Source: Salinicoccus carnicancri Crm (GTDB lineage: Bacteria > Bacillota > Bacilli > Staphylococcales > Salinicoccaceae). Taken from it: 64,000 nucleotides of DNA. Below the pieces are notes generated by a model. That model did no database searches, had not been told where the DNA came from, and saw only the letters and a program-made list of their open reading frames with translations. Positions within the stretch are counted from its first letter, which is position 1. The number at the start of each line of letters is the position of its first letter. The stretch covers positions 434,001 through 498,000 of the forward strand of contig NZ_ANAM01000008.1 of the NCBI RefSeq assembly GCF_000330705.1. Direction: 5' to 3'. Shown here piece after piece: positions 35,979 to 44,572 of the stretch. The translations under genes and the position numbers were made by a program.

Positions 35979-37760
35979 TTACTCCAGATTAATTTCATAG
36001 CGGCTGAAGCCGTGTTCCGTTTCCTTCATGTGCCTGATCGGCTGATTTGTCATTATATAATCCTTTGCCTTTGTCGCTGTTTCCATCCTGTATGTGCCGC
36101 GCGGCAGAATTGTCATGGGGTCACGGAGCTCAAACTGCGGGTTGCCCCTCATATAATCGATAATTATGTCCCGTACACTCAGCCTTGATTCATGCAGTAT
36201 TTCAGCATTCCGCAAAAAAGGTGTATAGGATACCCGGTAATTGTTCGCAGGGATGATGAATTCATCATCATCTTTGACTTCCCTGCCCATATACTTCACT
36301 TCAGCCACCCGCCGGGAGTCATGGATCTGTTTGGCTGTACTGTCATATCTGGGCGGACGGGTAATGTCAAAGACGTAATCAAGGTCAAAAAATGTATCAT
36401 AGTTATAACTGGGGAAGCCGTCCCTGGAACGGTTCGGCCTCAATAAAAATCCGTCCTCGTCAGGAATGATGAACTGCGATGCACTCCACTCCAGCCATTC
36501 CCTGAGTGTGGCTCCGTCAATTTTAATGACGAGCAGGGTATTCGCATGTTTGTACAGATCGATCGCTTCCGCAAGTGTCACCGCCCCTGCTTCAAGCACT
36601 GTAAAGTCGTGAGGCCCGTCCCTGCCTGCTTTGACCGCAGCATTGAAACCGAGTACCGGCAGGCTTTCAAGCTCACCGGCTGCAATCAATCTTTTGGCAT
36701 AAGCTTTCCCCGCTTCCGCCACCACCTGGACTGCTTTTGAAGGGAACAGTCTCGAGAAATAAGTATGCCAGGGGCTGTCAATCTCTCCTATGGGAGTGGA
36801 CAGATACTCCAGGACCTTTTTGTGAAAAGGTTCGTATTTAGCTAATAGGCGTGAATCCAATCGTGTTTCCCCGGTGTCAATCAGACAGGCCGACTGGTGC
36901 CGGGTCTGCCAGCCGTCCTGACTCCTTTCGACCTCAAAGCTGAGCTTTCCGGCATGACTTCCGTACACGCCGGGCTGTACCATAGGTTTATTGTTGATTG
37001 TCCCTCTTTTGAAATCGATGGTGCCGATCGATACGTCAAAGTCTCTGTCCGGAAAGAATTCATGCGTGTGACCAAACACGATACCGTCCACATCCTGGAT
37101 CATGGTCATCAGAAGCGTCTGGTTCTCACCGGATGTTTTCAAATGATCCGGATTTTTGCTCAGACCGGAATGTGAGAGGAGTATTGTCAGATCGGCGCCG
37201 GCCGCTTTCATCTCGGCAGCTGTCTTTTCCACCGTCGTCCGCATGTCGGCAACATTGAGCCGGCCTTCCAGATGGAATGCATCCCACTTCAGGATCTGTG
37301 TCGGCACTACGCTCAGAAAGCCGATCTTTATCGTCCCGCCGGGCGTCTCCTTCTCCAGGATTGTATAAGGCAGTACACGTTTACTTAAGGGATGATCCAT
37401 GAAATCCACATTGGAGTTTATGATTGCAGGCCTGAGGCTTGTGTATACAGAATGAAGGTAATCCAATCCGAAATTGAATTCATGGTTGCCGATGCCGATT
37501 ACGTCGTAAGTATCATTTATAATCCGGGGCAGGAGCCGGTGGCCGGGGCCTGCCTCAAAGTCATAATCGTTCCATACGTCCCCTTGCAGAATATCACCGT
37601 TATCAACAGTCAGGACCATCTCATCAGGATGGGACTCCTTGTAGCGGTCGATATAGGACTTAATATGGAGAAGGCTTGTGCTTTTCTCTTTGCCGCTGAA
37701 ATAGTCATATGGATAAACGGCACCATGGACATCCGTCGTAGCAAATACTGTCAGCTTCAT
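35979..37760 (-). CDS. CpdB-like metallophosphatase/5'-nucleotidase, no signal peptide
   Basis: A 593-residue two-domain nucleotidase. The N-terminal calcineurin-like domain shows TTDVHGAVYPYDY, DNGDILQGD, IGIGNHEFNFGLDY, LLSHSGLSK and GHTHEFF (metal ligands Asp, His, Asn, His). The C-terminal 5'-nucleotidase domain (about 330-560) includes LEAGAVTLAEAIDLYKHANT. Similarity is closest to 2',3'-cyclic-nucleotide phosphodiesterase/3'-nucleotidase (CpdB), which is normally exported. This protein starts MKLTVFATTD with no leader, so it should be cytosolic. GAGGTG precedes the ATG at 37760. It is followed 11 bp later by rlmCD. The substrate is inferred from family. Confidence 0.85.
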   Translation of the reverse strand: MKLTVFATTDVHGAVYPYDYFSGKEKSTSLLHIKSYIDRYKESHPDEMVLTVDNGDILQGDVWNDYDFEAGPGHRLLPRIINDTYDVIGIGNHEFNFGLDYLHSVYTSLRPAIINSNVDFMDHPLSKRVLPYTILEKETPGGTIKIGFLSVVPTQILKWDAFHLEGRLNVADMRTTVEKTAAEMKAAGADLTILLSHSGLSKNPDHLKTSGENQTLLMTMIQDVDGIVFGHTHEFFPDRDFDVSIGTIDFKRGTINNKPMVQPGVYGSHAGKLSFEVERSQDGWQTRHQSACLIDTGETRLDSRLLAKYEPFHKKVLEYLSTPIGEIDSPWHTYFSRLFPSKAVQVVAEAGKAYAKRLIAAGELESLPVLGFNAAVKAGRDGPHDFTVLEAGAVTLAEAIDLYKHANTLLVIKIDGATLREWLEWSASQFIIPDEDGFLLRPNRSRDGFPSYNYDTFFDLDYVFDITRPPRYDSTAKQIHDSRRVAEVKYMGREVKDDDEFIIPANNYRVSYTPFLRNAEILHESRLSVRDIIIDYMRGNPQFELRDPMTILPRGTYRMETATKAKDYIMTNQPIRHMKETEHGFSRYEINLE

Positions 37761-37794
37761 AATACACCTCGAAAATATAGTAGTTCCCATTATA

Positions 37795-37982
37795 TCAGAA
37801 AGGGATGTATATAGGCATATCTGACCTGAGACTCCAGAGGCATCGGAAGCATCGGTCTATATCACCGGCCAGTCCATTGCCACTGACGGCAGACTGGGCC
37901 TGTATCCATCCCGCTGCAACCGGGAGAATGATGGATGGAGGGTATCCGGCCTGCTCCAGTAAGTCCTCCCTGAAACAAAAAG
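37795..37982 (-). pseudogene. Possible gene remnant next to a palindromic element
   Basis: On the minus strand an open frame runs from the edge of the palindromic element to a TGA at 37795 and reads LLEQAGYPPSIILPVAAGWI then QAQSAVSGNGLAGD. Composition and codon use look protein-like, but there is no convincing start or ribosome-binding site and I do not recognise the family. It may be the 3' end of a decayed gene, or chance. Confidence 0.2.
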
Positions 37983-38153
37983 GAGGCTGGGACAAAACTA
38001 TTCCCGTCATAAATAGGACGGACGTTAGCTTTTCCGGGGCATCGCGTGAGCCTGTAGTCTCACGCAGATGCTATTCCCCCAGAAGTCCAACGTCCGTCTT
38101 TTGAAGTATAATCGACTATTTATATATATCTTCAGGACTTATATCCCAGTCTC
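37983..38153. repeat. 171-bp nested palindromic element
   Basis: Three inverted-repeat layers. Outer ends are GAGGCTGGGACA (37983-37994) and TATCCCAGTCTC (38142-38153), 10 of 12 complementary. The middle pair is GACGGACGTT (38017-38026) and AACGTCCGTC (38089-38098), perfect. The inner layer is GGGGCATCGCGTGAG with CTCACGCAGATGCTATTCCCC, around a CCTGTAGT loop. The GAGGCTGGGACA end resembles the ends of intergenic repeats I recall from staphylococcal genomes. It has no coding capacity. It lies between the dagK stop and the CpdB-like gene and fills much of a 401-bp gap. Confidence 0.7.
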
Positions 38154-38161
38154 ATTGAAAA

Positions 38162-39088
38162 TCAATAGCTGTATTTATCGTTCAGTATATGTACTTTATA
38201 GAATGATTCCGGCACCCTGACTTCCAGGTGCTCTTTCATATTTTCGAAATGCGCCGGCAGAACACCGCCGAATTCGCCATCCAGATTGAGTTGCACTTCC
38301 TCGTAAGAGGATATATGGACATCCTGGGCTTTGTACACATGGACTTTGGGATGCTTCAGATGTTCGCCCCGTGTTGCAAGGGTCAGTATGTGACCGAGTT
38401 CCGCAAGGCTTGCCTCCTCTACGATAATCAGTGAAAAGTATCCGTCATTGAATGCCGCATCCGGCACCAGTTTGTCAAAACCGCCGATCGAATTGGTGAG
38501 CCCGAGCAGGAACAGCATGACTTTGCCTTCGAAAATGTTTCCATCATAATCAATCCTCACGTTCGAGCTTCTGATCTGGGGCAGCATTTCGATCCCCTTG
38601 ACATAATAGGCAAGCGGTCCAATGATGGCTTTCAGTCTGCTTGGCGCCTCGTAGGACACTGCGGTAATCTTGCCGCCTCCGCCGATATTCATAAAATATT
38701 TGCTGTTCATCCGTCCCAGGTCGATTCGGGCGGTCCTGCCGTCCACAATCATATCAACCGCATCCAGTATCCCGGGTGGAATGTGCAGCGCTTTTGCAAA
38801 ATCGTTCACAGTTCCCATCGGCACGATGCCGAGTTCCGGCCGATCCTCAAAATCAGCCATGCCGTTGATCACTTCATTGACCGTACCGTCCCCGCCCGCG
38901 GCAACGATCAGGTCAAAGTCCATCTCACATGCGTTTGCGGCAGCAGAAATCGCATCTCCCTCACCGGTGGTCGCGTGTGCACTCGTGATATAGCCATTTA
39001 TCTCCAGACGTTCGAGCACAGCTGCCAGTGATTCTTTGAATATCTCTCTGCCGGAGGTCGGGTTGTATATGATTCTCGCAGTTTTCAT
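38162..39088 (-). CDS. dagK: Diacylglycerol kinase (DagK/DgkB type)
   Basis: A 308-residue soluble lipid kinase that returns diacylglycerol to phosphatidic acid. It shows the N-terminal RIIYNPTSGRE, the nucleotide-binding GGDGTVNEVINGM (about 65-77), PMGTVNDFA, and the C-terminal beta domain with LNLDGEFGG. The start ATG overlaps the TGA of the preceding 58-codon gene in an ATGA arrangement, and the ribosome-binding site AGGAGAAGG lies inside that gene. Translation is therefore probably coupled. Location near gatB and rlmCD matches staphylococci, though here extra genes separate them. Confidence 0.92.
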   Translation of the reverse strand: MKTARIIYNPTSGREIFKESLAAVLERLEINGYITSAHATTGEGDAISAAANACEMDFDLIVAAGGDGTVNEVINGMADFEDRPELGIVPMGTVNDFAKALHIPPGILDAVDMIVDGRTARIDLGRMNSKYFMNIGGGGKITAVSYEAPSRLKAIIGPLAYYVKGIEMLPQIRSSNVRIDYDGNIFEGKVMLFLLGLTNSIGGFDKLVPDAAFNDGYFSLIIVEEASLAELGHILTLATRGEHLKHPKVHVYKAQDVHISSYEEVQLNLDGEFGGVLPAHFENMKEHLEVRVPESFYKVHILNDKYSY

Positions 39089-39261
39089 TTCCTTCTCCTA
39101 ATTTCATGTTTTGAATATGAGTAAAACAAATAGACACTGAGTAAAAACACAACAATCTGCAGTATGCGGGTCAGGGCAGGCATATCGAGTGCTGACATGA
39201 AAATCATGAATCCGATCAGGACCAAGTTCAGTATGAACAAAAACCTATACAAATTCAGCAT
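39085..39261 (-). CDS. Small two-helix membrane protein, unknown
   Basis: A 58-residue protein: MLNLYRFLFILNLVLIGFMI, then FMSALDMPALT, then RILQIVVFLLSVYLFYSYSK and a basic tail HEIRRRK. That is two membrane segments joined by a short loop. Its start overlaps the end of the GrpB-family gene by 17 bp and its stop overlaps the dagK start by 4 bp. It is therefore embedded in a coupled three-gene operon, the main reason to believe it is expressed. No strong ribosome-binding site of its own; translation may rely on re-initiation. Family not recognised. Confidence 0.6.
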   Translation of the reverse strand: MLNLYRFLFILNLVLIGFMIFMSALDMPALTRILQIVVFLLSVYLFYSYSKHEIRRRK

Positions 39262-39751
39262 CCCCGGGCTGGCCGGTAATCGCGAGGAACAACCTTGACT
39301 TTTCCGCCTGATACTCCGCCCTGCTGATCCTGGATTCCAGGTAATCATCTTTGATCTCTTTCAACCGGCATGCATATGATGGATTTTCATTGATGCAGTC
39401 CCTGCAGTAAAGGATGTCATCCTTCCGCTTTGATCCGTACTCCATCAGTATGAAGTTCACCGCAAATTCTTCATAGGGACAGCGGAGAATCGTCTCCCCC
39501 TTATAATAAGGACTGACTTCTTCGACGACTTCGTACCCTTCCTCAATCATATGCCCCGGGAGTTCTTCCAGCGACCGGCTGTTTTTGACAAGCATCAGTA
39601 TATCTATATCCCCGGGAAGTGCAGCCGGACCGAGACTTGTCGATCCGACATGGTGAACTTCCATCGCCACTGATTTGTAATGATTGAGTATATCGAGTGT
39701 CGCCTTAATATAACACTCTGATGCTTTTTCATATAATAAGCTGTCATTCAT
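39245..39751 (-). CDS. GrpB family (UPF0157) nucleotidyltransferase-fold protein
   Basis: A 168-residue cytoplasmic protein. The GrpB signature is visible as VHHVGSTSLGPAALPGDIDI (about 33-52), a nucleotidyltransferase-like G-S...D-x-D active site. CPYEEFAVNFILMEYGSKR and a helical C-terminus (YLESRISRAEYQAEKSRLF) follow. Biochemical function of the family is unsettled. It is the first gene of the grpB / small membrane protein / dagK operon. Confidence 0.83.
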   Translation of the reverse strand: MNDSLLYEKASECYIKATLDILNHYKSVAMEVHHVGSTSLGPAALPGDIDILMLVKNSRSLEELPGHMIEEGYEVVEEVSPYYKGETILRCPYEEFAVNFILMEYGSKRKDDILYCRDCINENPSYACRLKEIKDDYLESRISRAEYQAEKSRLFLAITGQPGDAEFV

Positions 39752-39801
39752 TGTTTATCATTCCTATATATCATTCACAAACAGATTTGTGTATAATTAA
39801 T

Positions 39802-39829
39802 TTGACAATTTTTTTATTTTTCATATTAT
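39802..39829 (+). promoter_or_regulatory. Promoter of the anchored hypothetical gene
   Basis: TTGACA (39802-39807), a 16-base spacer and TATTAT (39824-39829), about 48 bases before the start codon at 39877. Confidence 0.65.
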
Positions 39830-39876
39830 ACCATATACCAGTGAAAGTATGAACATCCCATACCAAGGAGGGCACC

Positions 39877-40626
39877 ATGAAAAATGTATTAATCGTCATA
39901 CTGCTCATCGTATTTGGCGCCGGGCTGTATGTAAACTTTGGCATGAGCCAGAATATTGATCAATCAGATATCATCTCCGGGACATCGCAGGAGGAAACAG
40001 AGGAAGGCAGTGAAAACAGCGGCTCCGAAACATCCGGTGAAACTGGAGACTCCGGTGATGAGGCAGGCGGGCAGGACCTCGCTTTCAGCCAGGAACCACT
40101 GCAGGAGCGCTACACCCAGGCCGTGGAAAATAATGAAGCACTCATCATCGATGTCCTCCTCCCCTCGTATTATACAGATGGTTTCATCGAAACGCTTGCG
40201 GGGCAGTTCGGAAGTGACAATATCGAGTTCAACCGCATCGACATAAATACCAACACCGTCGATCTGACGGAACTCACAGTGAGCGAAAACAGCGATGCCG
40301 TCATCATGGATGCGCTGCAGATCAGGGACTACAACGACGAAGTCCTGCCTGAGCGTGATACAGATAACCTCACCAGCGCCTATATGAATATCTACAATAG
40401 CGGCAAGGTCGTATACATCCTCGGCAATCCGAACGCACACGAGCATGAAAATCTCGCCAATTCCCTTGCAGAAGACCAGACATATCTTACTGAGAACGAC
40501 TACTTCTACATCGACAACCAGGACACTGCACCGGCCGGCGAATTCTACGATTACGATGCCGGCACCCTAACAGAAGAAACAGAAGGCATCATTGCAGAAA
40601 ACATTTATGGATATATGACCGAATAA
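39877..40626 (+). CDS. Membrane-anchored or secreted acidic protein, unknown
   Basis: A 249-residue protein. One N-terminal hydrophobic helix (NVLIVILLIVFGAGLYVNFG, no lipobox or clear cleavage site) is followed by a ~55-residue Ser/Glu/Gly-rich acidic linker (SQEETEEGSENSGSETSGET). A compact domain of about 170 residues comes next (EALIIDVLLPSYYTDGFIET; AVIMDALQIRDYNDEVLP; GKVVYILGNPNAHEHENLAN). The domain's alternating beta/alpha pattern suggests a Rossmann- or SGNH-like fold, but no catalytic GDS motif is evident. AAGGAGGG precedes the ATG. It is monocistronic, with its own promoter and terminator. Function unknown. Confidence 0.72.
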   Translation: MKNVLIVILLIVFGAGLYVNFGMSQNIDQSDIISGTSQEETEEGSENSGSETSGETGDSGDEAGGQDLAFSQEPLQERYTQAVENNEALIIDVLLPSYYTDGFIETLAGQFGSDNIEFNRIDINTNTVDLTELTVSENSDAVIMDALQIRDYNDEVLPERDTDNLTSAYMNIYNSGKVVYILGNPNAHEHENLANSLAEDQTYLTENDYFYIDNQDTAPAGEFYDYDAGTLTEETEGIIAENIYGYMTE

Positions 40627-40647
40627 AAATTGAAGATACGACGATGA

Positions 40648-40678
40648 GGCACCGGAACCGATTGGTTCCGGTGCTTTT
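40648..40678 (+). terminator. Terminator after the anchored hypothetical gene
   Basis: GGCACCGGAACC-GATT-GGTTCCGGTGC followed by TTTTATGG, 22 bases beyond the stop. Confidence 0.9.
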
Positions 40679-40707
40679 ATGGTTGATGGGAGACTGGAAT
40701 TCTTGTT

Positions 40708-41063
40708 CTCTTATTGACGTTTTTGATTCGATGACAAGAGACAGTCTTCTCTTATTAACGATCGAATTTCGATGATAAGAGACGCCCTCTCTTATTACCG
40801 TTTTTGATTCGATGAAAAGAGACAGTCTTCTCTTATTACCGATCGAATTTCGATGATAAGAGGCACCCCTGGTCTTATTGTCGTTTCCATTTCGATGAAA
40901 AGAGGCACCCCTGGTCTTATTGTCGTTTCCATTTCGATGACAAGAGACAGTCTTCTCTTATTACCGATCGGTGAGCTATGATAAGAGCTTCTGCCTCTCT
41001 TGTTTTCGATCCCTAATCGATAAACCCCCGTCTCTCACTTCAACGAAAATCGGACGATGAGAC
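40708..41063. repeat. Array of seven 33-bp palindromic repeats plus two decayed copies
   Basis: Units start at 40708, 40749, 40789, 40830, 40872, 40914 and 40955; each is exactly 33 bp, separated by 7-9 bp linkers (period 40-42 bp). Each begins CTCTTATT (GTCTTATT in units 5-6) and ends GATGANAAGAG, forming a hairpin of CTCTTAT with ATAAGAG in the best copies. Three subtypes occur: units 1 and 3 (centre GTTTTTGATTC), units 2, 4 and 7 (GATCG centre), units 5 and 6 (GTCGTTTCCATTTC). Units 5 and 6 with their linker GCACCCCTG are a 42-bp duplication with one mismatch. Units 2 and 4 also differ at one base. Decayed copies lie near 40997-41023 and 41030-41063. The array occupies the 493-bp gap between two convergent terminators; no gene is seen there. 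Confidence 0.9.
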
Positions 41064-41079
41064 GAGCCGCCGCCAATAT

Positions 41080-41109
41080 AAAAACGCACACCTTTTCGGT
41101 GTGCGTTTC
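41080..41109 (-). terminator. Terminator after gatB
   Basis: Minus-strand AAACGCACACC-GAAAA-GGTGTGCGTTTTTAT, 11 bases past the gatB stop. Confidence 0.9.
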
Positions 41110-41119
41110 TGTGGTAAAT

Positions 41120-42550
41120 CTATCTTTTGTTGATCTCTTCGAGCAGAATCTGATTGACCATCTTCGGGTTGGCCTGTCCTTTGGATTTCTTCATGATCTG
41201 TCCGACGAGGAAGCCGATTGCACGGTCTTTCCCGTTCTTGAAGTCTTCGATGGACTGTTCGTTGGCATCGAGTACTTCTGTGACCATTTCACCGAGGACC
41301 TCAGGGTCTGAAATCTGCTCCATGCCCAGGTCCTTGACGGTCTTCTTGGCATCTCCGCCTTTTTCTACCAGTACAGCAAATACCTTTTTGGCCTGTTTGC
41401 TGGAAATTGTGCCGTCTTCGATGAGTTTGATCATGTCTGAAAGATTTTCCGGTGTGAGCGCAGTGTCGCCCAGTTCCACCTGGTTTTTATTCAGGTATTC
41501 ACTGACGCCGCCCATCAGCCAGTTGGATGCAAGTTTCGCATCTGCCTGATTGGATTCGACCATCGCATTGAAGAAGTCGGATGTCTCTTTCCTGAGTGTC
41601 AGAACATGTGCATCATAAGCCGGCAGTTCGTATTCACTGACGTACTTTTCCTTGAGCGCATCCGGAAGCAGCGGGATGCTTTCACGGACCCTGTCTTTCC
41701 AGTCCTGGTCGATGTGAATCTCCACAAGATCGGGTTCGGGGAAGTACCTGTAGTCATCTGAGCCTTCCTTGACGCGCATGAGGATCGTTTCGCCTGTCTT
41801 CTCGTCGAAACGGCGGGTTTCCTGCTCGATGGTGCCGCCCTTCATGAGGACTTTCTCCTGGCGTTTTTCCTCATGCTCGAGACCTTTCCTTACAAAGCTG
41901 AAGGAGTTCAGGTTCTTGAGTTCAGCTTTAGTACCGAATTCCTGCTGGCCATACGGGCGCAGTGAGATGTTGGCATCACATCTGAGTGAACCTTCTTCCA
42001 TCTTCACATCGGATACGCCTGTGTACTGGATGATGGCCTTGAGCTTTTCAAGATATGCATAAGCCTCTTCCGGTGTACGGATATCAGGCTCTGAAACGAT
42101 CTCCACAAGTGGTGTACCCTGACGGTTCAGGTCGACAAGTGAATGATCATCCTTGTGCGTGGATTTCCCTGCATCCTCCTCCAAATGGAGGCGCGTGATC
42201 CCTATACGCTTCGTCTCACCGTTCACTTCGATGTCGATCCATCCGTTCTCGCCGATCGGCTTGTCGAATTGGGATATCTGATATGCTTTCGGATTGTCCG
42301 GATAGAAGTAGTTCTTACGGTCGAATTTTGTAATATCTGCGATATCCATGTTGAGTGCCATGGCCGCTTTCATACCGAAGTTGACCGCCTCCCTGTTCGG
42401 AACCGGAAGCGTGCCTGGATATGCCAGGTCCACGACACTCAGATTGGAGTTTGGACCGGCACCGAAATGTGCAGGCGCATCAGAGAACATCTTCGTGTTC
42501 GTTTTCAGTTCAACGTGGACTTCAAGTCCGATTACTGTTTCGAAATGCAT
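41120..42550 (-). CDS. gatB: Asp-tRNA(Asn)/Glu-tRNA(Gln) amidotransferase subunit B
   Basis: A 476-residue subunit that binds the mischarged tRNA and kinates its Glu/Asp side chain so that ammonia from GatA can amidate it. The N-terminus [20 protein letters not shown], the [16 protein letters not shown] region and the C-terminal YqeY-like tail domain (about 330-476) are those of GatB. The ATG at 42550 overlaps the gatA stop and has GGAGG 7 bases upstream. Last gene of gatCAB, closed by a terminator. Confidence 0.96.
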   Translation of the reverse strand: MHFETVIGLEVHVELKTNTKMFSDAPAHFGAGPNSNLSVVDLAYPGTLPVPNREAVNFGMKAAMALNMDIADITKFDRKNYFYPDNPKAYQISQFDKPIGENGWIDIEVNGETKRIGITRLHLEEDAGKSTHKDDHSLVDLNRQGTPLVEIVSEPDIRTPEEAYAYLEKLKAIIQYTGVSDVKMEEGSLRCDANISLRPYGQQEFGTKAELKNLNSFSFVRKGLEHEEKRQEKVLMKGGTIEQETRRFDEKTGETILMRVKEGSDDYRYFPEPDLVEIHIDQDWKDRVRESIPLLPDALKEKYVSEYELPAYDAHVLTLRKETSDFFNAMVESNQADAKLASNWLMGGVSEYLNKNQVELGDTALTPENLSDMIKLIEDGTISSKQAKKVFAVLVEKGGDAKKTVKDLGMEQISDPEVLGEMVTEVLDANEQSIEDFKNGKDRAIGFLVGQIMKKSKGQANPKMVNQILLEEINKR

Positions 42551-44025
42551 CATCGCACCTCCAGCTGCAGCTTTTTCAATTCTTCATGAAGATTGAACTT
42601 CTCTTCGAATTTGAACGCCGCATTGTATATTTTCTTCTCATCAAAATGATTGGCGATGAGCTGCAGTCCGATCGGACGTCCGTCTCTTGAAAGGCCGCTT
42701 GGAATGGAGAGTGCAGGCATGCCTGTCAGGTTCGCCGGCACTGTCAGGATATCGTCCTTGTACATCTGCAGGCTGTCTTCGCTTTTCTCACCGATATCAT
42801 ACGCCGCCGTCGGTGTCGTCGGCCCGATGATAAGATCGTATTCAGAGAATAACTCTTTCATTTCGCCCTCAAGCAGGCTGCGCAGTTTCTGCGCCCTGAT
42901 GTAGTGCTGATCGTAATGGCCGGCACTGAGTACGAAAGTACCAAGGAGAATCCTGCGTTTGACCTCGGAACCGAACCCTTCGGAACGTGTTTTCTTATAA
43001 TGCTCTTCAAGGGTCTGTGCGCCTTCAGCCTTATAGCCGTAACGGATACCGTCAAATCGTGCAAGGTTCGCACTCGCCTCACTGGAGGCGATCAGATAAT
43101 ATGCGCTGACACCGTATTTGGTATGCGGGATGGAGACTTCGTCCACTGTGGCACCGAGTGACTCGAATATTTCGGCCGATCTTCTGACCGATGCACTCAC
43201 TTCGTCATCGATACCTTCACCGATAAATTCCTTCGGCAGCGCAATCTTCATACCGGACAGGTCGCGGTCGATGCCTTCAAGGAATTCAGCTTCGACACCG
43301 GGCATGCTCGTTGAGTCTTTGCCGTGGCTGCCCGAAATGATTTCAAGAATTTTTGCATTATCCCTGACATTGCGCGTAATCGGGCCAATCTGATCCAAGG
43401 AAGATGCGAATGCCACAAGGCCGTATCTTGAAACGCGCCCATATGTCGGCTTCATGCCCACAACACCGCAGAATGCAGACGGCTGGCGTACGGATCCGCC
43501 GGTATCAGAGCCGAGTGAGAACGGCACATATCCGGCTGCAACTGCTGCTGCAGACCCGCCTGATGAGCCTCCCGGCACTGCTTTTGTATCCCACGGGTTG
43601 CGTGCAGGCTTGAAATAGGAATTTTCAGTGGAACCGCCCATGGCAAACTCATCCATGTTCTGCTTGCCCATCATCACCGGGTTCTCTTCATTCAGCTTGT
43701 CCATGACGGTTGCATCATAGACAGGGTTGAAATCTTCCAGCATGCGGCTCGCACACGTCGTCAGAATATCCTTGGTGCAGATGTTATCCTTGATCCCCAT
43801 CGGGATACCGAACAGTGCACCATCCATCCTGTCTTCCGCCTGCAGACGGTCCAGCTCCTCCGCCCGCTTCAGCCCCTCTTCTTTATTGACAAATAAAAAA
43901 GAACCGATTGTCTCATCAGACGCCTCGATCCGCTCGAACAGCGCACCCACAACTTCTGAGGGCTTTATCTCTTTCGCTTGTATCTTTTCATACAGTTCTT
44001 CAACTGTCAGTTCATGAATATTCAC
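42550..44025 (-). CDS. gatA: Asp-tRNA(Asn)/Glu-tRNA(Gln) amidotransferase subunit A
   Basis: A 491-residue amidase-signature subunit that hydrolyses glutamine to supply ammonia to GatB. The Ser-cisSer-Lys catalytic set is visible: Lys in [10 protein letters not shown], the cis-Ser loop in [14 protein letters not shown], and the nucleophile Ser in [22 protein letters not shown] precedes the ATG. It is 11 bp downstream of gatC and overlaps gatB by one base, so the three are co-expressed. Together they make Gln-tRNA (and Asn-tRNA where needed) in an organism presumably lacking GlnRS. Confidence 0.96.
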   Translation of the reverse strand: MNIHELTVEELYEKIQAKEIKPSEVVGALFERIEASDETIGSFLFVNKEEGLKRAEELDRLQAEDRMDGALFGIPMGIKDNICTKDILTTCASRMLEDFNPVYDATVMDKLNEENPVMMGKQNMDEFAMGGSTENSYFKPARNPWDTKAVPGGSSGGSAAAVAAGYVPFSLGSDTGGSVRQPSAFCGVVGMKPTYGRVSRYGLVAFASSLDQIGPITRNVRDNAKILEIISGSHGKDSTSMPGVEAEFLEGIDRDLSGMKIALPKEFIGEGIDDEVSASVRRSAEIFESLGATVDEVSIPHTKYGVSAYYLIASSEASANLARFDGIRYGYKAEGAQTLEEHYKKTRSEGFGSEVKRRILLGTFVLSAGHYDQHYIRAQKLRSLLEGEMKELFSEYDLIIGPTTPTAAYDIGEKSEDSLQMYKDDILTVPANLTGMPALSIPSGLSRDGRPIGLQLIANHFDEKKIYNAAFKFEEKFNLHEELKKLQLEVR

Positions 44026-44036
44026 GTTAAACCTCC

Positions 44037-44327
44037 CTATAGCATTTTCGGCACTTTGAAGTAGCCCTCTTTCGTTGACTTGGCATTTTTCAGTGCCTCT
44101 TCCTGTGTGAGCGGCTCTGCCACTTCGTCTTCACGGAGCACATTGTTCAAGTCCAACGCGTGGAACATCGGCTCTGTGGAGCTGAGGTCCAGATCATCCA
44201 GAAGATGTGCATAGTTGACAATTCCGTCAAGCTCCTTTGTAAATGCTTCCGCCGCCGTTTCATCTTCAAGCTCGATCCTTGCAAGATTGGCGACATGCTT
44301 CACCGTGTCCTTATTAATCTCAGACAT
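44037..44327 (-). CDS. gatC: Asp-tRNA(Asn)/Glu-tRNA(Gln) amidotransferase subunit C
   Basis: A 96-residue accessory subunit that wraps GatA and GatB together. [35 protein letters not shown] and the C-terminal YFKVPKML are typical. GGAGGGAACGG precedes the ATG. It is first in the gatCAB operon and divergent from putP with a 295-bp spacer. Confidence 0.95.
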   Translation of the reverse strand: MSEINKDTVKHVANLARIELEDETAAEAFTKELDGIVNYAHLLDDLDLSSTEPMFHALDLNNVLREDEVAEPLTQEEALKNAKSTKEGYFKVPKML

Positions 44328-44457
44328 TCCGTTCCCTCCATTTCTAATTAGAACATTTAAATTTTATCAAATATCCCGGTAAAAATCTATCCAACGGGCA
44401 TTTTCCCATACCCCAGAACAAAAGTGTATTATTTTACCATTATTTTCTGAATATTCA

Positions 44458-44485
44458 TTGTAATAAAAACCCTCTGTAGTATAAT
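44458..44485 (+). promoter_or_regulatory. Probable putP promoter
   Basis: TTGTAA (44458-44463), a 16-base spacer and TATAAT (44480-44485), about 140 bases before putP. A second TATAAT at 44509-44514 lacks a good -35 box. Confidence 0.5.
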
Positions 44486-44572
44486 TAAGTTGTGTAATTT
44501 TATCCCGCTATAATCGTTATTATGTCAGGGGATACAGCGTATCGGGTGCGATAAATACACAAATTCAATTTG

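Noticed and set aside
34645-36000. A 451-codon open frame on the plus strand
   Set aside because: It is antisense to the RlmCD gene, which has all family motifs (CGGC cluster, DPPRKG, VSCNPS) on the minus strand; the plus-strand product has no recognisable domain.
40708-40987. CRISPR-like periodicity of palindromic repeats
   Set aside because: The gaps between repeats are only 7-9 bp and themselves recur, so they cannot be spacers; no cas gene is nearby.
44509-44514. Second TATAAT upstream of putP
   Set aside because: No acceptable -35 hexamer at 16-18 bases; kept only as a remark under the main promoter.
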